A stretch of 64,000 nt of DNA from G963676095 sp963676095 (lineage in GTDB: Bacteria; Bacteroidota; Bacteroidia; Bacteroidales; Prolixibacteraceae), in the NCBI GenBank assembly GCA_963676095.1, contig OY781040.1:5704001-5768000 (forward strand). Reading direction: 5' to 3'. The notes under the pieces were generated by a model. The model had not been told where the DNA came from. It ran no database searches and was given only the letters and a program-made list of their open reading frames with translations. Made by a program: the position numbers and the translations under genes. Positions 29,204-38,605 of this stretch are shown in pieces. Positions within the stretch are counted from its first letter, which is position 1. Each line of letters begins with the position of its first letter.

Positions 29204-31258
29204 ATGCCATATTTTAGAAAAACAACACAGAAATACAGCTCGTTATGTACGATTGGCCTGATCTTCATTTTAGGGCTATTGGAAATTGGTACCCTATCTG
29301 CTCAAACCGTTTGGATCGATGAACTGGATCTGGGCACGGTAACCCAGGGATACGGGATTCCCTCGAAGAATAAGTCTCTTGACGGCCATACCATGACTAT
29401 TGCCGGTAAAACTTTTGATCGCGGTTTTGGCACACATGCCGAAAGTTTATTAACCATACTGCTTAACGGAAAAGCGAAAGAATTTAAAGCAAACGTAGGG
29501 ATTGATGATGAAGTAAAAGGGCATCAGCCTGCAGCAGAATTTGTAGTTTATGGTGATGGGGAAAAGTTATGGTCCAGTGGTGTAATGCATTTGGGTGATG
29601 CATCGAAACAATGCTCAGTTCAACTTGCCGGCGTCTGGAAACTTCAGTTGGTGGTAAACGATGGCGGCAATGGTAATTACTACGATCACGCTGATTGGGC
29701 TGATGCAAGAATTGAAGCAGCAGGGGTGAAAACTTTTGCCACTTACAATCCGGTAGCGGGCGAACCATATATCCTTACTCCTAAACCTTTGGCAAAGCCC
29801 AAAATCAATGGAGCCGGTGTTTTTGGTGTCCGTCCAAATTCGCCTTTCTTTTTTCGTGTACCTGCAACGGGAGATCGGCCAATGACTTTTTCTGCTTTTG
29901 GTTTGCCCGAAGGATTAAAAATAGATCCTCAAAGTGGTGTTATTAGCGGAAAACTATGCGGACCAGGAACATTCGAAGTTACGCTTGAGGCTGTTAATGC
30001 AAGGGGCAAGGCAGAAAAAAAATTCCGAATTGAATGCGGTGACCAAATTGCGCTGACACCGCCCATGGGATGGAACAGTTGGAACTGTTTTGCCGGCGAA
30101 GTTTCTGCGGAAAAAATAAAACGTGCGGCCGATGCGATGGTGAAAAGCGGGCTGGTCAACCATGGCTGGACCTATATCAATATTGACGATTTCTGGCAAA
30201 ATAACCGCGATTCCAAAGACCCTTCGTTACAGGGTAAGTTCCGTGACGACGAAGGAAATATTATCCCTAATGCCAAGTTTGGTGATATGAAAAAACTTGC
30301 TGATTATGTGCATAATCAGGGGCTAAAAATAGGACTTTATTCCAGCCCCGGTCCATGGTCGTGCGGAGGTTGTGCCGGTAGTTACGGTCACGAAGAACAA
30401 GATGCCAAAACCTATGCCGGGTGGGGTTTCGACTATCTGAAATACGATTGGTGCAGTTATGGCGGTGTTATTGATGGAATGCCCGGAGACGATCCTTACA
30501 GGGTTCCGTCTCTTTCGTACAAAGGCGGCGGAGAGTTGGATGTCGCTATGAAACCCTTTGAAGTCATGGGCAAATATCTTCGGCAACAGCCCCGGGATAT
30601 CGTTTTTAGCATTTGCCAATATGGTATGTCAGATGTATGGAAGTGGGGCGGATCAGTTGGTGGTAACTGCTGGCGTACAACAAATGATATTACGGATACT
30701 TGGGCAAGTGTGAGTGGTATCGCCCTGGCTCAGGATAAAACCGCGGCATGGGCTAAGCCCGGTAATTGGAATGACCCAGATATGCTTGTAATCGGAAATG
30801 TTGGTTGGGGCAACCCACATCCAAGCAAACTTAAACCTGATGAACAATATCTGCACATGAGCCTTTGGTGTTTATTTTCAGCGCCACTCCTTATCGGTTG
30901 CGATATGGAAAAACTCGATGATTTTACCCTGAACCTGCTTACCAATGATGAAGTGCTTGCCATCGATCAGGATCCGCTTGGCAAACAAGCTACTTGTGTA
31001 TATACCATTGGCGATTTGCACATTTATACGAAAGAACTTGAAGATGGAAGCTGTGCTGTTGGTTTTTGCAATTTTGGACTCGATGTAGTAGATGTTTCCT
31101 TTAAAAATTTCGATAAGCTGGGCATTAACGGAGTTCTAAAGGTACGTGACCTTTGGAGACAAAAGGATATTGCTAAAATTAATACCCAAAAGGACGGGCT
31201 TCATCTCAAGGTGCCGGTGCATGGCGTTTTGCTTTACAAATTCAGTGCCGCGAAATAG
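29204..31258 (+). CDS. GH27 glycosidase with N-terminal NPCBM and Ig-like domains
   Basis: The protein has 684 residues. After a signal peptide (ending near 'GTLSAQ') come an NPCBM domain at about 35-175 ('GHTMTIAGKTFDRGFGTHAE', 'LQLVVNDGGNGNYYDHADW') and a putative-Ig (He_PIG) domain at about 195-280 ('FGLPEGLKIDPQSGVISGK'). The GH27 barrel starts 'TPPMGWNSWNCFAGE'. The nucleophile is D415 in 'YLKYDWCSYGG' and the acid/base D495 in 'WRTTNDITDTW'. It ends with a beta-domain ('LKVRDLWRQKDIA'). The substrate is alpha-galactose or beta-L-arabinopyranose, as for the other GH27, but the module order is different, so the two may address different side chains. Confidence 0.93.
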   Translation: MPYFRKTTQKYSSLCTIGLIFILGLLEIGTLSAQTVWIDELDLGTVTQGYGIPSKNKSLDGHTMTIAGKTFDRGFGTHAESLLTILLNGKAKEFKANVGIDDEVKGHQPAAEFVVYGDGEKLWSSGVMHLGDASKQCSVQLAGVWKLQLVVNDGGNGNYYDHADWADARIEAAGVKTFATYNPVAGEPYILTPKPLAKPKINGAGVFGVRPNSPFFFRVPATGDRPMTFSAFGLPEGLKIDPQSGVISGKLCGPGTFEVTLEAVNARGKAEKKFRIECGDQIALTPPMGWNSWNCFAGEVSAEKIKRAADAMVKSGLVNHGWTYINIDDFWQNNRDSKDPSLQGKFRDDEGNIIPNAKFGDMKKLADYVHNQGLKIGLYSSPGPWSCGGCAGSYGHEEQDAKTYAGWGFDYLKYDWCSYGGVIDGMPGDDPYRVPSLSYKGGGELDVAMKPFEVMGKYLRQQPRDIVFSICQYGMSDVWKWGGSVGGNCWRTTNDITDTWASVSGIALAQDKTAAWAKPGNWNDPDMLVIGNVGWGNPHPSKLKPDEQYLHMSLWCLFSAPLLIGCDMEKLDDFTLNLLTNDEVLAIDQDPLGKQATCVYTIGDLHIYTKELEDGSCAVGFCNFGLDVVDVSFKNFDKLGINGVLKVRDLWRQKDIAKINTQKDGLHLKVPVHGVLLYKFSAAK

Positions 31259-31348
31259 CTTTCGACGGGACAACTCTTTCATACCGTCGTCATTCTGGGT
31301 CAATTATTTATAGCACTATTGGCAATGTATTTAAGAAATATTAATGAA

Positions 31349-31420
31349 ATGAAACCGAAAATATATAAGGTAATTATTTGTTCACTGCTTTTATTTGTAT
31401 CTGCATCTTTGGCAGAATGA
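31349..31420 (+). pseudogene. Orphan signal-peptide fragment
   Basis: A 23-codon frame 'MKPKIYKVIICSLLLFVSAS', then 'LAE' and a stop, is a textbook signal peptide with no mature protein behind it. It lies in the longest gap inside the enzyme block (253 bases). It is best read as the start of an exported enzyme whose body has been deleted. No family can be assigned. Confidence 0.55.
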
Positions 31421-31511
31421 CAACAGGGGAAAGGTAATGACCTTTAAGGGTGAATAATTTTTTGAACGTGAATCAAACCTAAATATGAGCGCAAATTTAA
31501 CGCAACTAAAA

Positions 31512-34124
31512 ATGAAACTAATTAATTTATTCTTAATCTGTCTTTTTATTGCTTCCTGTCAGGAGCAGGCTGTTAATGGCTACAAACAGACAAAAGATGG
31601 TGTAGTCATCAATATCCAGGGCGGGACACTTGGTATTTATCCAATAGCCGATGATGCTGTCCGGATTAAATATATGAAAGATACACTGAAAAGTTTACCG
31701 GAACTGATATTTATCTCCGGAACTACAGTCCCGGATTTTGATGTATCTGAAAGCTCATCCGCAATTGAAGTAAAAGAGAAAAATCTTCATGTTATTATTG
31801 ATAAAAAAACGGGGAACATATCGTATTCCGACCCAGCCGGGAAGATCTTTTTAAGCGAAAAAGCCGGAACCCGAAAGTTGGAGCCGGATTCGGTCATGGG
31901 CGAAAAATGCTATATGGCAGAGCAATCGTTCGATTCACCGGAAGATGAACGGATATTTGGTTTAGGTCAGTTTCAGGATGGAAATTATAATCTAAAAGGT
32001 GTAATCCGCCGTTTAACACAGGTTAACTCGCAGATCGCCTTGCCCTTCATCTATTCCAGCAAAGGATATGGTTTGTTGTGGCACCAGTACGGAATGACTG
32101 ATTTTAATCCGGCAGAGAATAATATCGAATTGACAAAACAGGAACAATCAGCCGGGAATAATCAGGCGGCGGAGGTTACCACCACAGCCGGAACGCAAAA
32201 GGTTTGGCAAAACCAATCACTCTACATTGGTAAATTTACGGTATCCCAAGATGGAGAATATTCTGTATTCCTTGACTTAGGCGATATGGGTAACCGTCAC
32301 TTCGTGGCAATCGATGGAAAGCCATGCCTGGATCAAAGCAACATGTGGCTGCCGCCAACAGCCGGTAAACTAGTGGTATTAAAAGCAGGAGATCATCAGG
32401 TACAACTGATTTGTAAATCAACCAATACACCTAAACTTTCGTGGAAACTTAAAGACAATACGACAATATTCCGGTCGCCTGTAACAAAAATGCTCGATTA
32501 TGTAGTATTTTATGGCCCTTCGTCCGATAATGTCATTGCTTCATATCGCAATCTTTCAGGAAATGTGCCCCTGCTCCCGGAGTGGGCTTACGGTTTCTGG
32601 CAATGTCGTGAACGCTATTCTTCAAGTAAGCAACTGGTTGAAACGGTGCAGGAATTCCGGAAACGAAAGTTGCCCATGGATGTCATTGTTCAGGATTGGC
32701 AGTACTGGGGAAAGAATGGCTGGGGTGTTCCGCAATTCGACGAAACGAATTATCCGGATCCATCAGGATTTATCCGGAAATTGCATGGTTTGGATGCTCG
32801 TTTTTGCATTTCAATTTGGTCGAACCCCGATAAGAACTCGGAAATAGGGAAAGAGTTTGTGGCTAAAAATCGCTTTATCCCCAACACCAAGTGGTTGGAT
32901 TATTTCAATCCTGAAACCAGGGAGGAATACTGGAATGCACTAAAAAACAATATGTTTGACTATGGAGTAGACTCATGGTGGATGGATGCCGTTGAACCCG
33001 AAAACGATGCACTGAAAGGGGAAATGACGTATGCCGGCTTGGGCGATTTTTACCGTTTGACCTACCCCTATTTTGTTAGTAAGGCCGTTTCCGAGGGGCA
33101 ACGCGGAACATCGGCCGATAAGCGGGTTTGTATTCTTACCCGTTCGGCGTTTCCGGGTCAGCAGAGGTATGGCATCATCAACTGGTCTGGTGATATTGGA
33201 GGGAACTGGGATACTTATATACGTCAGATTGTGGCCGGATTAAACTATACCATTACCGGATTTCCTTACTGGACAACCGACATTGGCGGCTTTTTCCGTC
33301 CCGGTCCAACGCAATACACAGATAAAAAATACCACGAATTACTTGTTCGTTGGTTCCAATGGGGGGCTTTTAACCCAATTTTCCGTATTCATGGTTATAT
33401 GACTGAGACAGAGCCCTGGAAATACGGACAAATCGTTGAGGATAATATGCGTAAGATGCTGAACCTCCGGTATCGGTTAATTCCTTATATCTATTCGGAA
33501 GCATGGCAAATCACACATAATGGGTCAACGATGATGCGTCCGCTGGTGATGGATTTCAGGGAAGATACCGCAGCCGTTGACCAGCCGTATGAGTTCATGT
33601 TTGGAAAAGCATTTTTGGTAGCGCCAGTTACCGAAGGCGGGGTAAACGAATGGAACGTTTATTTGCCGAAATCAACTAACTGGTACGACTTTTGGACAGG
33701 CAAATTATACAGCGGCGGACAAACAATCAAAACAGATGCTCCGTTAGACAAAATTCCATTATTTGTTAAGGCTGGGGTTATCGTTCCGATGGGTAAGTTC
33801 ATGCAATATACCGGGCAGAAATCAGCCGATACATTGGAAATCCGCGTTTATCCGGGTGCCAATGCCCAATATGATTTGTATGAAGACGAAGGCGATAATT
33901 ATGACTATGAGAAAAGTAGTTATACCATTATTCCTTTCAGTTGGGATGAACAAAATCAAACGTTGACGATTGGCGGCAAGCAGGGGAATTACCCGGGAAG
34001 CATGAAGGAACGCGTTTTCAATGTGGTACTGGTGAACCAATCAAAAGGGACCGGTATCGCCATGAGCAGCTCCGTGAAACGGATTACCTATTCAGGAATG
34101 AAGACGGAGGTAACGATCAATTAA
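31512..34124 (+). CDS. GH31 alpha-glycosidase lipoprotein with PA14-like insert
   Basis: From the ATG at 31512 the protein has 870 residues and begins with a lipoprotein signal, lipobox 'FIASC' near residue 16. A frame start at 31485 would put nine odd residues in front of it. A PA14-like module is inserted in the N-terminal sandwich ('KVWQNQSLYIGKFTVSQDG', 'AGDHQVQLICKSTN', about 215-325). The barrel has nucleophile D492 in 'SWWMDAVEPE' and acid/base D561 in 'NWSGDIGGNWD'. A DUF5110-like end follows ('YPGANAQYDLYEDEGDNYDY'). The combination of GH31 with an inserted PA14 is that of characterised bacterial alpha-xylosidases acting on xyloglucan, so alpha-xylosidase is the favoured call. As a lipoprotein it is likely membrane-anchored. 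Confidence 0.92.
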   Translation: MKLINLFLICLFIASCQEQAVNGYKQTKDGVVINIQGGTLGIYPIADDAVRIKYMKDTLKSLPELIFISGTTVPDFDVSESSSAIEVKEKNLHVIIDKKTGNISYSDPAGKIFLSEKAGTRKLEPDSVMGEKCYMAEQSFDSPEDERIFGLGQFQDGNYNLKGVIRRLTQVNSQIALPFIYSSKGYGLLWHQYGMTDFNPAENNIELTKQEQSAGNNQAAEVTTTAGTQKVWQNQSLYIGKFTVSQDGEYSVFLDLGDMGNRHFVAIDGKPCLDQSNMWLPPTAGKLVVLKAGDHQVQLICKSTNTPKLSWKLKDNTTIFRSPVTKMLDYVVFYGPSSDNVIASYRNLSGNVPLLPEWAYGFWQCRERYSSSKQLVETVQEFRKRKLPMDVIVQDWQYWGKNGWGVPQFDETNYPDPSGFIRKLHGLDARFCISIWSNPDKNSEIGKEFVAKNRFIPNTKWLDYFNPETREEYWNALKNNMFDYGVDSWWMDAVEPENDALKGEMTYAGLGDFYRLTYPYFVSKAVSEGQRGTSADKRVCILTRSAFPGQQRYGIINWSGDIGGNWDTYIRQIVAGLNYTITGFPYWTTDIGGFFRPGPTQYTDKKYHELLVRWFQWGAFNPIFRIHGYMTETEPWKYGQIVEDNMRKMLNLRYRLIPYIYSEAWQITHNGSTMMRPLVMDFREDTAAVDQPYEFMFGKAFLVAPVTEGGVNEWNVYLPKSTNWYDFWTGKLYSGGQTIKTDAPLDKIPLFVKAGVIVPMGKFMQYTGQKSADTLEIRVYPGANAQYDLYEDEGDNYDYEKSSYTIIPFSWDEQNQTLTIGGKQGNYPGSMKERVFNVVLVNQSKGTGIAMSSSVKRITYSGMKTEVTIN

Positions 34125-34145
34125 TCCAACTAAATAAGACCTGAA

Positions 34146-35111
34146 ATGAAACAACAAATTAAAATCAGCCTGCTCACTTTAGTTGCATTATTTGCAATTA
34201 AAGGTGGAATGTCTCAAAATCCCATCATTACAAATCTATTCACTGCCGATCCGGCGCCAATTGTTTACAACGACACTGTTTTCTTATACACGGGTCATGA
34301 CACGGCATCCGTGAAGGCTACCAACTACCAGATGTCAGACTGGCACGTCTTTTCTTCCACCGACATGGTTCATTGGAAAGACTACGGAGCAGTTTTGTCT
34401 CCCGAAACTTTCTCGTGGGCCAGTGGTGAAGCTTATGCTGCGCAGTGTATTTACCGTAACGGCAAGTTTTACTGGTATGTAGCAACCTTTCATAAAAAAG
34501 ATGAAAACAGCAATGGAGGTGCAGCCATTGGAGTGGCCGTTTCCGACCGGCCAACCGGCCCGTTTAAAGATGCCATAGGCAAAGCCTTAATCGTTAACGA
34601 AATGACCACCGATATGAAATATGGCTGGGACGATATCGATCCGACCGTGTTTATCGATGATGATGGCCAGGCTTATTTATTCTGGGGAAACGGAAGCTGC
34701 AAATGGGTTAAGCTGAAAGAAAATATGATTGAATTGGATAGCCCGATTATCACCTTCAAACCGGAACATTACATTGAAGGTCCCTGGGTTTACAAACGAA
34801 AGGGCTTGTATTACCTGGTATATGCCGGTGCCGGGACCAAACCGGAGATGATAGAGTACTGTACCGCTAAAAAAATTGAAGGTCCCTGGACTTATCAGGG
34901 AATTATCGAAGGGAATGTACCAAACAGTTTTACTACTCATCCTGGGATTATCGACTACAAAGGAAAGACCTATTTCTTTTACCACAATGGAACACTTCCG
35001 ACAGGTGGAAGCTACCGTCGTTCGATTTGCGTCGATTACATGTATTACAATCCGGATGGCACAATACAAAAAGTGGTACAGACAACAGAAGGGGTAAAAG
35101 CAGTTGAATAA
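34146..35111 (+). CDS. GH43 glycosidase, single domain
   Basis: The protein has 321 residues with a signal peptide ending near 'GGMSQ'. It has only the GH43 domain, with D35 ('FTADPAPI'), D165 ('DIDPTVFIDDDGQ') and E211 ('IEGPWVYKR'). The end 'QTTEGVKAVE' is where the CBM6 of the related copies would begin, so the CBM6 was lost or never acquired. It shares 'STDMVHWKDYG', 'AQCIYRNGKFYWY' and 'VAVSDRPTGPFKDA' with the upstream GH43 group, placing it in the same expansion. An arabinofuranosidase or xylosidase activity is likely. Confidence 0.92.
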   Translation: MKQQIKISLLTLVALFAIKGGMSQNPIITNLFTADPAPIVYNDTVFLYTGHDTASVKATNYQMSDWHVFSSTDMVHWKDYGAVLSPETFSWASGEAYAAQCIYRNGKFYWYVATFHKKDENSNGGAAIGVAVSDRPTGPFKDAIGKALIVNEMTTDMKYGWDDIDPTVFIDDDGQAYLFWGNGSCKWVKLKENMIELDSPIITFKPEHYIEGPWVYKRKGLYYLVYAGAGTKPEMIEYCTAKKIEGPWTYQGIIEGNVPNSFTTHPGIIDYKGKTYFFYHNGTLPTGGSYRRSICVDYMYYNPDGTIQKVVQTTEGVKAVE

Positions 35112-35172
35112 TGATTAAAACCATAGCTTAATAAAATCTAATCAAAAACTTTAACAGAAAGGAAGTGTTTCT

Positions 35173-38100
35173 ATGAAAAAGCAGAGTCGCTTTTTATTCT
35201 TACTTTCGCTGGCATTCATATTGCCGGTAGCTATTCTGATGCTGATTTCAATGTCAGGTGCTGAGCGTGATGGCATTCCTTCCAGACCGGAAGGTCCGTG
35301 TGACATTTATGCTGCAGCTGGTAACCCGTGTGTTGCAGCCCATAGCAGCACTCGTGCGCTATATGCCGCTTACAATGGTCCACTGTACCAGGTTATGCGC
35401 CAGTCGGACGGCAAAACTCTTGATATTGGCGTTGTTCAGGCAAGTGCAGGCGATCCTGGTGGATATGCGGATGCTGCTGCACAGGACTCATTCTGTGCCA
35501 ACACATACTGCTGGATCACCAAACTCTACGATCAGTCAGGCAACGGCAACCATCTTGTCCAGGCTCCCCGCGGTGGCTTCGGCGGGCCATCCATGGGTGG
35601 TTTTAACAACCTGCCAATTGCCGACATGGCTCCCGTTACATTAATGGGACACAAAGTATATGGAATTTTCATTGCTCCTGGTATGGGCCTGCGATGGAAC
35701 GATGCAAAAGGCACAGCTGTCGACGACCAGGCTGAAGGTCAGTATTGGGTCATTAACGGTCATCATTACAATAATGGTTGCTGTTACGATTACGGCAATG
35801 CTGAAACCGACAGTCGAGACGATGGTGATGGTACCATGGAAACCACTTACTATGGAAATGCCAATTATTGGTATCATGGACAGGATGCTGGTCCGTGGAT
35901 CATGACTGATCAGGAAAATAATCTTGTTGGGTGTGTCAATGCTTCGCCCGACGATAAATATTGTGCCGACCTGTCTTGTATTACATGGCGCTTTGTAACT
36001 GCAATGGCCGATGGCGAACCTCACCACTGGAGATCCATGGGGGGAGATGCACAGCAGGGCGACCTTCAAGTTATGTTTGATGGATCGCGCATCATCAACG
36101 ACAGAAGCAGCTATGATCCGATGCGTAAGCAGGGTGCGATTCTTTTAGGCAACGGTGGTGATAACAGCAACGGTTCGCAGGGTACTTTTTACGAAGGGGC
36201 AATGACTGCGCCGGGAACTTTTCCAACGAAAGAGACCAACCAGAAGATTCAGGAGAACATTGTTGCAGCCAGGTACGATGTGCAACGTTTGAGTGTGGCC
36301 CCTGCCAATGCTACCGGCACCCCTCCTGGCCTCCAGACATTCTCGCCACAGTCTTCGCAAAATACAACGGTTACATTCACCAATACGACAGGTGCTCCCG
36401 TAAATGATCTTACTTTAAGTCTCGACGTACCCAAAGGGTGGAAATCAGTGGCCCTAAATTCAAAAGAAACTTCGAAGAAATTTTCTGGCCCTGTTGCGCC
36501 GGGAGAAAGCCTTAGTGCAACGTTCACAGTAACATCAGGGACAGAGGCCTTTAATGGTGATCTGGTTGGTAACGCTTTATGGGCAAATCTGAAGAACAAT
36601 AAGATTCAATCAGCGACAGCAGTAGAAAAGGTTCGTAATGTCAGCCAGGTCAAAATCAATGAATTCCGTATTAGCGACGGTTCCCTTGATAATTCGACGA
36701 ACTCTTTCGTTGAACTCTACAATGCCGGGGACAACGATGTCGATATCTCAGGCTGGACTTTAACCCATCACCCAACCCGGATGCCTGTTTTTTCTTCCAT
36801 CAAACTTCCATCTGGAACGAAGCTTGCTGCCCATAGTTTCTATCTGCTAGGTCTATCTAATTCAGGATTGGCCGTTTCTGGACATAAAGGAGAATCAACC
36901 ATTTACGTCAGGAATACGACGGGAATGTCGGTTGGCGATGTAATTGAAATAGGCGCCGGCTTTGCTGCTGAGACTCGAAAAATAGTAAGCATCACCACTC
37001 CGCCTAGGCCTGAGCAATCCACTTTCCCGTTTAGAGGACGCCGAAATGTACCTGGAAGCCCGACAACGGTATGGCAACCACTTCCTGACGGTCCGGTAAT
37101 CACGGTTCCTGCCGGCTCGACCAACATCCCTGTTACGAGCGTTGACAATTTCAATGTTGGTGATAAAATAGCTCTTGGTTATGGTGCAATCTATCCAACT
37201 GTTGCGCAAACCACTGAAAAATACGAGGTAGTCACAGTAACCCAGGTGGGCAAGCCTGGTACACAGGCCTACCTGTCAATGGACGCAAAAGCAGGTGATG
37301 TCAACATCAAGGTATCTTCCGTAGAAAATATATCGGTTGGCGATAAGATCCGACTGGATATTGACAGCAAGGGACACGGGATTGAGACCGTTGTTGTAAC
37401 ACATGTAGGTACGCAATCCGTTCGCAATACATTAAATGGCCCGCTAAAGGATACAGAAGATCCTGGTACTGGTCTCGATCTGGCCGAACCGCTAAAGTTC
37501 GACCATTCTTCCAACATCCCTTTTAGTGTCAGGGGGACAGGAATCAGTTTCGAGCCTGCAACATCCTTTGACCATTCGAGCAATGAGCCGGTTTTACCGC
37601 TCTCATTCAGTATTGCACTCGATCAGCCCCTGGCCGGCAACCACGATATCGACGCCGTGGTGCGCGACTCAAAAGTGGTAACTGCTGGTTATCAGGGAAA
37701 ACATCTGCCCGACCAGTGGTTTGGAGGTCCTGAACTTTCTACTGAAGCAGGCAATATGGTATTACGCGATGCCGATGGCCATGTTGTTGACGGTCTTAAC
37801 TATGGAGGGCTTGTCGATCCATGGGCTGCCGAAGGTTATCAGGCTGCCTCCGGAACAGGCGAGAACGGATCTTTCGTTCTTTCTCCTGGCAACAGAGATT
37901 TCAGGTGGTGGCTTCGTTCCATTGTCAGCCAGCCTAACGAGAGTGCCGGACGTTATCCTGACGGGGCCGACACCGACAGTAACCGTTATGATTTCTTGCT
38001 ACAGAATACAACAACGCTGGCAGTGTCTTCAGTGGCAGGATCAAACAATATCAAAGTACCCAGCGTTGCAAACTTCGACATTGGTCAAAAGATCTTCATT

Positions 38101-38511
38101 GATTCAGACAAGAATAATGAAATTGGGGTAATTGCGGCAATTGGTACATCAGGTGGTACTTTTGTCGGTACCGCAATCAGTACAGGGACAACAGCTATTC
38201 CTGTCGGAAGCCTCGAAGGGTTTAGTGCCGGTCAGACTATTTCAATTGATGATGGTGCAAACAGCGAGGCAGCAGTTATTGCTTCCATAGTCGCCGGTCG
38301 CCGACGGTTTGGCAGGCCCGATAATAATCCTGTTGATACCATAAAAGTGTCTGTACCACTTACTAACGCTCACGATATTGGAGCACAGGTTTCGGGTAGT
38401 GGTATCACTTTAGCGGCGCCATTGTCGAAACCGCACGACAGCGGTACACGAATAGCCAGTAATGTTCCTACACCGGGCGAACCGAATCAATATATCAGGA
38501 AACCTTACTAA
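35173..38511 (+). CDS. GH54 alpha-L-arabinofuranosidase with NEW3, lamin-tail and repeat domains
   Basis: The protein has 1112 residues; a purine-rich AGAAAGGAAGTG precedes the ATG. After an export segment (1-30) comes a GH54 catalytic domain at about 41-375, best known from fungi. E248 in 'IMTDQENNLVG' matches the nucleophile and D330 in 'LGNGGDNSNGSQG' the acid/base of that family. Cysteines C43/C53, C108/C113 and the adjacent C203-C204 have the same spacing (10, 5, 1) as the three disulfides I recall for the Aspergillus kawachii enzyme. The fungal CBM42 is absent. Instead there is a NEW3-like sandwich (about 385-480), a lamin-tail-like domain (about 493-570, resuming near 850) and at least five repeats around 'VGDxI'. 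The gene is more GC-rich than its neighbours by eye. Confidence 0.9.
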   Translation: MKKQSRFLFLLSLAFILPVAILMLISMSGAERDGIPSRPEGPCDIYAAAGNPCVAAHSSTRALYAAYNGPLYQVMRQSDGKTLDIGVVQASAGDPGGYADAAAQDSFCANTYCWITKLYDQSGNGNHLVQAPRGGFGGPSMGGFNNLPIADMAPVTLMGHKVYGIFIAPGMGLRWNDAKGTAVDDQAEGQYWVINGHHYNNGCCYDYGNAETDSRDDGDGTMETTYYGNANYWYHGQDAGPWIMTDQENNLVGCVNASPDDKYCADLSCITWRFVTAMADGEPHHWRSMGGDAQQGDLQVMFDGSRIINDRSSYDPMRKQGAILLGNGGDNSNGSQGTFYEGAMTAPGTFPTKETNQKIQENIVAARYDVQRLSVAPANATGTPPGLQTFSPQSSQNTTVTFTNTTGAPVNDLTLSLDVPKGWKSVALNSKETSKKFSGPVAPGESLSATFTVTSGTEAFNGDLVGNALWANLKNNKIQSATAVEKVRNVSQVKINEFRISDGSLDNSTNSFVELYNAGDNDVDISGWTLTHHPTRMPVFSSIKLPSGTKLAAHSFYLLGLSNSGLAVSGHKGESTIYVRNTTGMSVGDVIEIGAGFAAETRKIVSITTPPRPEQSTFPFRGRRNVPGSPTTVWQPLPDGPVITVPAGSTNIPVTSVDNFNVGDKIALGYGAIYPTVAQTTEKYEVVTVTQVGKPGTQAYLSMDAKAGDVNIKVSSVENISVGDKIRLDIDSKGHGIETVVVTHVGTQSVRNTLNGPLKDTEDPGTGLDLAEPLKFDHSSNIPFSVRGTGISFEPATSFDHSSNEPVLPLSFSIALDQPLAGNHDIDAVVRDSKVVTAGYQGKHLPDQWFGGPELSTEAGNMVLRDADGHVVDGLNYGGLVDPWAAEGYQAASGTGENGSFVLSPGNRDFRWWLRSIVSQPNESAGRYPDGADTDSNRYDFLLQNTTTLAVSSVAGSNNIKVPSVANFDIGQKIFIDSDKNNEIGVIAAIGTSGGTFVGTAISTGTTAIPVGSLEGFSAGQTISIDDGANSEAAVIASIVAGRRRFGRPDNNPVDTIKVSVPLTNAHDIGAQVSGSGITLAAPLSKPHDSGTRIASNVPTPGEPNQYIRKPY

Positions 38512-38605
38512 TGACGTAAATTTGATATAATTATATTGAAACGCCTCGTGGCCCGATAGCAAGTACTCATGCCATGTGGTGTTTTCTGACAAATGAGGAT
38601 TAATT

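Noticed and set aside
22319..34124. GH31 proteins as cyclic-sugar transferases and not hydrolases
   Set aside because: Some GH31 members are transferases, but both copies have standard hydrolase nucleophile and acid/base motifs and lie among side-chain hydrolases.
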